29,755 nt of DNA. Origin: Isoetes engelmannii. Its lineage: Eukaryota; Streptophyta; Lycopodiopsida; Isoetales; Isoetaceae. The notes beneath the pieces were generated by a model that searched no databases, had not been told where the DNA came from, and saw only the letters and a program-made list of their open reading frames with translations. This document shows positions 28,269 through 29,755 of this stretch, piece after piece. Position 1 is the first letter of the stretch. Every line of letters begins with the position of its first letter. Both the position numbers and the translations under genes were made by a program. The stretch covers positions 2,221-31,975 of the forward strand of contig JAANSK020280379.1 in the NCBI GenBank assembly GCA_011763485.2, read 5' to 3'.

Positions 28269-28286
28269 ATTATCCCTAACATAAGG

Positions 28287-28592
28287 TTTAGTGTAGCTAT
28301 CTCTGTCTGCACACATTGCTTACTATGCAATTGCGTTTTTCAGAACATGGAAGGTTTTGTTTTTTTCTTTTCATGTAGTTCCTTTCTTTGGAAGTTAACA
28401 CCTGACGAACAGGTTGCGGCACGCTGAGGCGGTCGGCATGGTGCAGCTCGAAGCTAGGCCTGCCAGATCTAACCAACCATGGTGGTTGCAATTTCTTTGA
28501 CATATTTTAGTGTCCTTTCAATTTGCATAAGTAAGTATGTCGTAAAATTGCATTCTACAAGATATAATGGGCTGTATAATTTTCTGTACAGT
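28287..28592. other. Spacer, nothing recognised
   Basis: Contains no gene-like frame with recognisable motifs. Confidence 0.45.
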
Positions 28593-28767
28593 GGCATTCT
28601 GGCCCAGAAAAAATGACCGAGTGGCCAGGAAAGTCTAAGGCCGTGCAGTGGTGTTCTGGTCTAGGAAAAAAGGGACAAGTGGCCATGTGGCCAAGAAAGT
28701 CCGAGGACATCCTCGGACTGTCCTGGCCACATGGCCACGAGGCCATTTTTTGACTGGCCATAATGCC
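28593..28767. mobile_element. Small inverted-repeat element with a nested perfect hairpin
   Basis: Ends are GGCATTCTGGCC (28593) and the inverse of GGCATTATGGCC (28756-28767). The left half carries two tandem ~56-bp units (from 28588 and 28644: CAGTGG, TTCTGG, AAAAA, AGTGGCCA). The right half is their inverse. The centre 28681-28736 folds as GGCCATGTGGCCA, 4-nt internal loop, AGTCCGAGGA, CA, and the perfect complements. No coding sequence and no clear target duplication. Confidence 0.7.
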
Positions 28768-29081
28768 TCTATACCGGACGTTATCAGTCTTACCTTTCTT
28801 GGCCGAAGCATTTAGCTTTGCCTTAGATGCATAAATATATTAAGTCCCTACAGCACAAACAATATGGGCAAGCTTAGAACTCATAAAATGCTCTCATAGT
28901 CTACTAAGCAGTGGCACATTTAGAGTACAAAAAATAGGGGCGGCCTAGGATCCTCGATAGGATCAGATCCAGCCATCTAGAACAGGCATTGGAGTTTGCA
29001 GGTGGTAAATCTGTAGCTGAGGCAGGATCAACCAAAATGAGGTGCTGACACACTGGGGGTTGCCCTTGCAACTGTTTTTTG

Positions 29082-29396
29082 GGTGAGAGCATGCTAGGGT
29101 GTACCAGTTTTTGTATCTATTGGGGGCCCAGAAAGTACTCAGAAAAGTACTTAAACACTGGGTACTTTGAGGGCTTGATAAGGTCTTATTAAACATGGAG
29201 TTTGAATGCGAATGCAGTCTTTCTTGATTCTAACATCAACATCTTGATCTTAAATTGAGGACATGTGTTTATTATTTATATTTCCAAATTTTGAATTGCT
29301 TATAGTAAAAAGAAAAAGAGAAAAGTACTCAGCAGTTAAGTACTCTGAGTATGTACTTTGGGAGGCGCCAAAAGTGGTACACCCTAGCATGCTCTT
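29082..29396. mobile_element. MITE-like element, ~315 bp, with terminal inverted repeats
   Basis: The left end GGTGAGAGCATGCTAGGGTG (29082) and right end, reverse complement GGTAAGAGCATGCTAGGGTG (to 29396), continue as TACCA-TTTT on both. Similarity continues inward through repeated AAGTACT words (AAGTACTCAG, AGTACTTAA, GTACTTT). The centre is AT-rich without coding. No target-site duplication was found, so the superfamily is not assigned. Confidence 0.75.
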
Positions 29397-29680
29397 ACCA
29401 TTTTAGGTGTGGTGTAATAGGCCAGTTGTTTGTAGGTGCAGGATAATTTGGTTGGGTTGAGAGGCATGTGTCAAGTTTTGCTGGATGAGTTGCTTAAAGT
29501 TTGTGCGTAGTAGGAATGGATTGTTTTATGATATAGTGAAGCAGTATCATGAGCGACGGGTGTGTGGTTTTTACCCTATGGTATGAGGCTTTGGGAATTT
29601 ATGAAACACACAACAACACTGCTACGTGGATAGTGTATAAGAAGGTTACTTGTGAAACATGTTAAATAGCATAACAGATA
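29397..29680. other. Spacer, nothing recognised
   Basis: No supported feature. Confidence 0.45.
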
Positions 29681-29706
29681 AAGGAAGGAAGGAAGGAAGG
29701 AAGGAA
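29681..29706 (+). repeat. (AAGG)n microsatellite
   Basis: About six and a half uninterrupted AAGG units, directly before the terminal interspersed repeat. Confidence 0.95.
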
Positions 29707-29718
29707 GAATATTTTAAT

Positions 29719-29755
29719 GTCGCACCACAAAGGCAGCGTCCCAAGGACATGCGAC
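29719..29755. repeat. Second copy of the 37-bp interspersed repeat with GTCGC/GCGAC ends
   Basis: GTCGCA (29719-29724) and TGCGAC (29750-29755) form a perfect 6-bp inverted repeat around CCACAAAGGCAGCGTC and CCAAGGACA. It is homologous to 8793-8829. It stops exactly at the window edge, so a larger element may continue. Confidence 0.75.

Larger units (their letters stand above)
26055..28286. repeat. 2.2-kb near-perfect palindrome (foldback-like element)
   Basis: The left arm 26055-27135 and right arm 27182-28286 are inverted copies with an estimated 93-95 percent identity by eye and a few indels (for example 9 bp near 26466). They are separated by 46 bp (27136-27181). Outer ends share TTATGTTAGG(C/G)ATAATGTGCC. 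The heptamer TAGCTAT flanks both sides (26043-26049 and 28294-28300), a possible target duplication, though it sits 5 and 7-10 bp outside the matching ends. Within each arm lie a 20- or 26-bp perfect hairpin, 30-bp inverted ends, a nested ~195-bp tandem duplication (two CTGTTCTTTCTTCTTC-led units), a ~53-bp duplication (TTTGCAAAGAAC units), a 24-bp coding-like repeat and a T-arm-like hairpin. No transposase is seen. Confidence 0.9.

Overview
This window reads as nuclear DNA of a land plant. It carries a DUF26/Gnk2 receptor-like kinase with a GT-AG intron, an intronless RALF peptide gene, an L1-type LINE fragment, a Mutator-type MITE with a clean 9-bp target duplication, and a very high density of tandem and inverted repeats in AT-rich spacer. 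The single Gnk2 domain in the kinase and the style of the LINE ORF1 remnant lean towards a fern, lycophyte or other seed-free lineage, but this is inference; a gymnosperm cannot be excluded.

Layout. 1-581: a tandemly duplicated, nonsense-broken terminal exon of an unrecognised gene. 582-3037: spacer with small duplications and weak ORFs. 3038-4789 (minus): the best gene, a 554-residue receptor-like kinase (signal peptide, Gnk2, proline/serine stalk, one membrane span, RD-type kinase), with four WRKY W-boxes about 0.36 kb upstream at 5143-5177. 5256-5308: a tRNA-like fold. 5666-6032 (minus): a second diverged copy of the exon found at the window start, here with a SUMO-interacting-motif-like patch. 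6801-7056: a CpG-rich array of 22-bp units with an 89-bp higher-order period. 7414-7557: a long hairpin. 8930-9810 (minus): broken LINE ORF1. 12826-13524: MULE-type MITE. 16111-16434 (minus): RALF precursor. 19436-20275 (minus): Gag-like protein exon with three CCHC zinc knuckles. 20837-21425 (minus): possible two-exon gene of unknown function. 23450-24945: several tandem duplications. 26055-28286: a 2.2-kb near-perfect palindrome whose arms are each about 1 kb, bracketed by 30-bp inverted ends and capped by long perfect hairpins. 28593-29396: two more inverted-repeat elements.

Only the kinase and the RALF gene look like intact, conventional genes. Both belong to cell-surface signalling (apoplastic domain receptor, secreted peptide), but nothing here shows that they act together. 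The most unusual material is the 2.2-kb palindrome, the 22-bp/89-bp array, the recurring tRNA T-arm-like hairpins and the two dispersed copies of an unrecognised exon. No computation or database search was possible; coordinates and alignments were read by eye.
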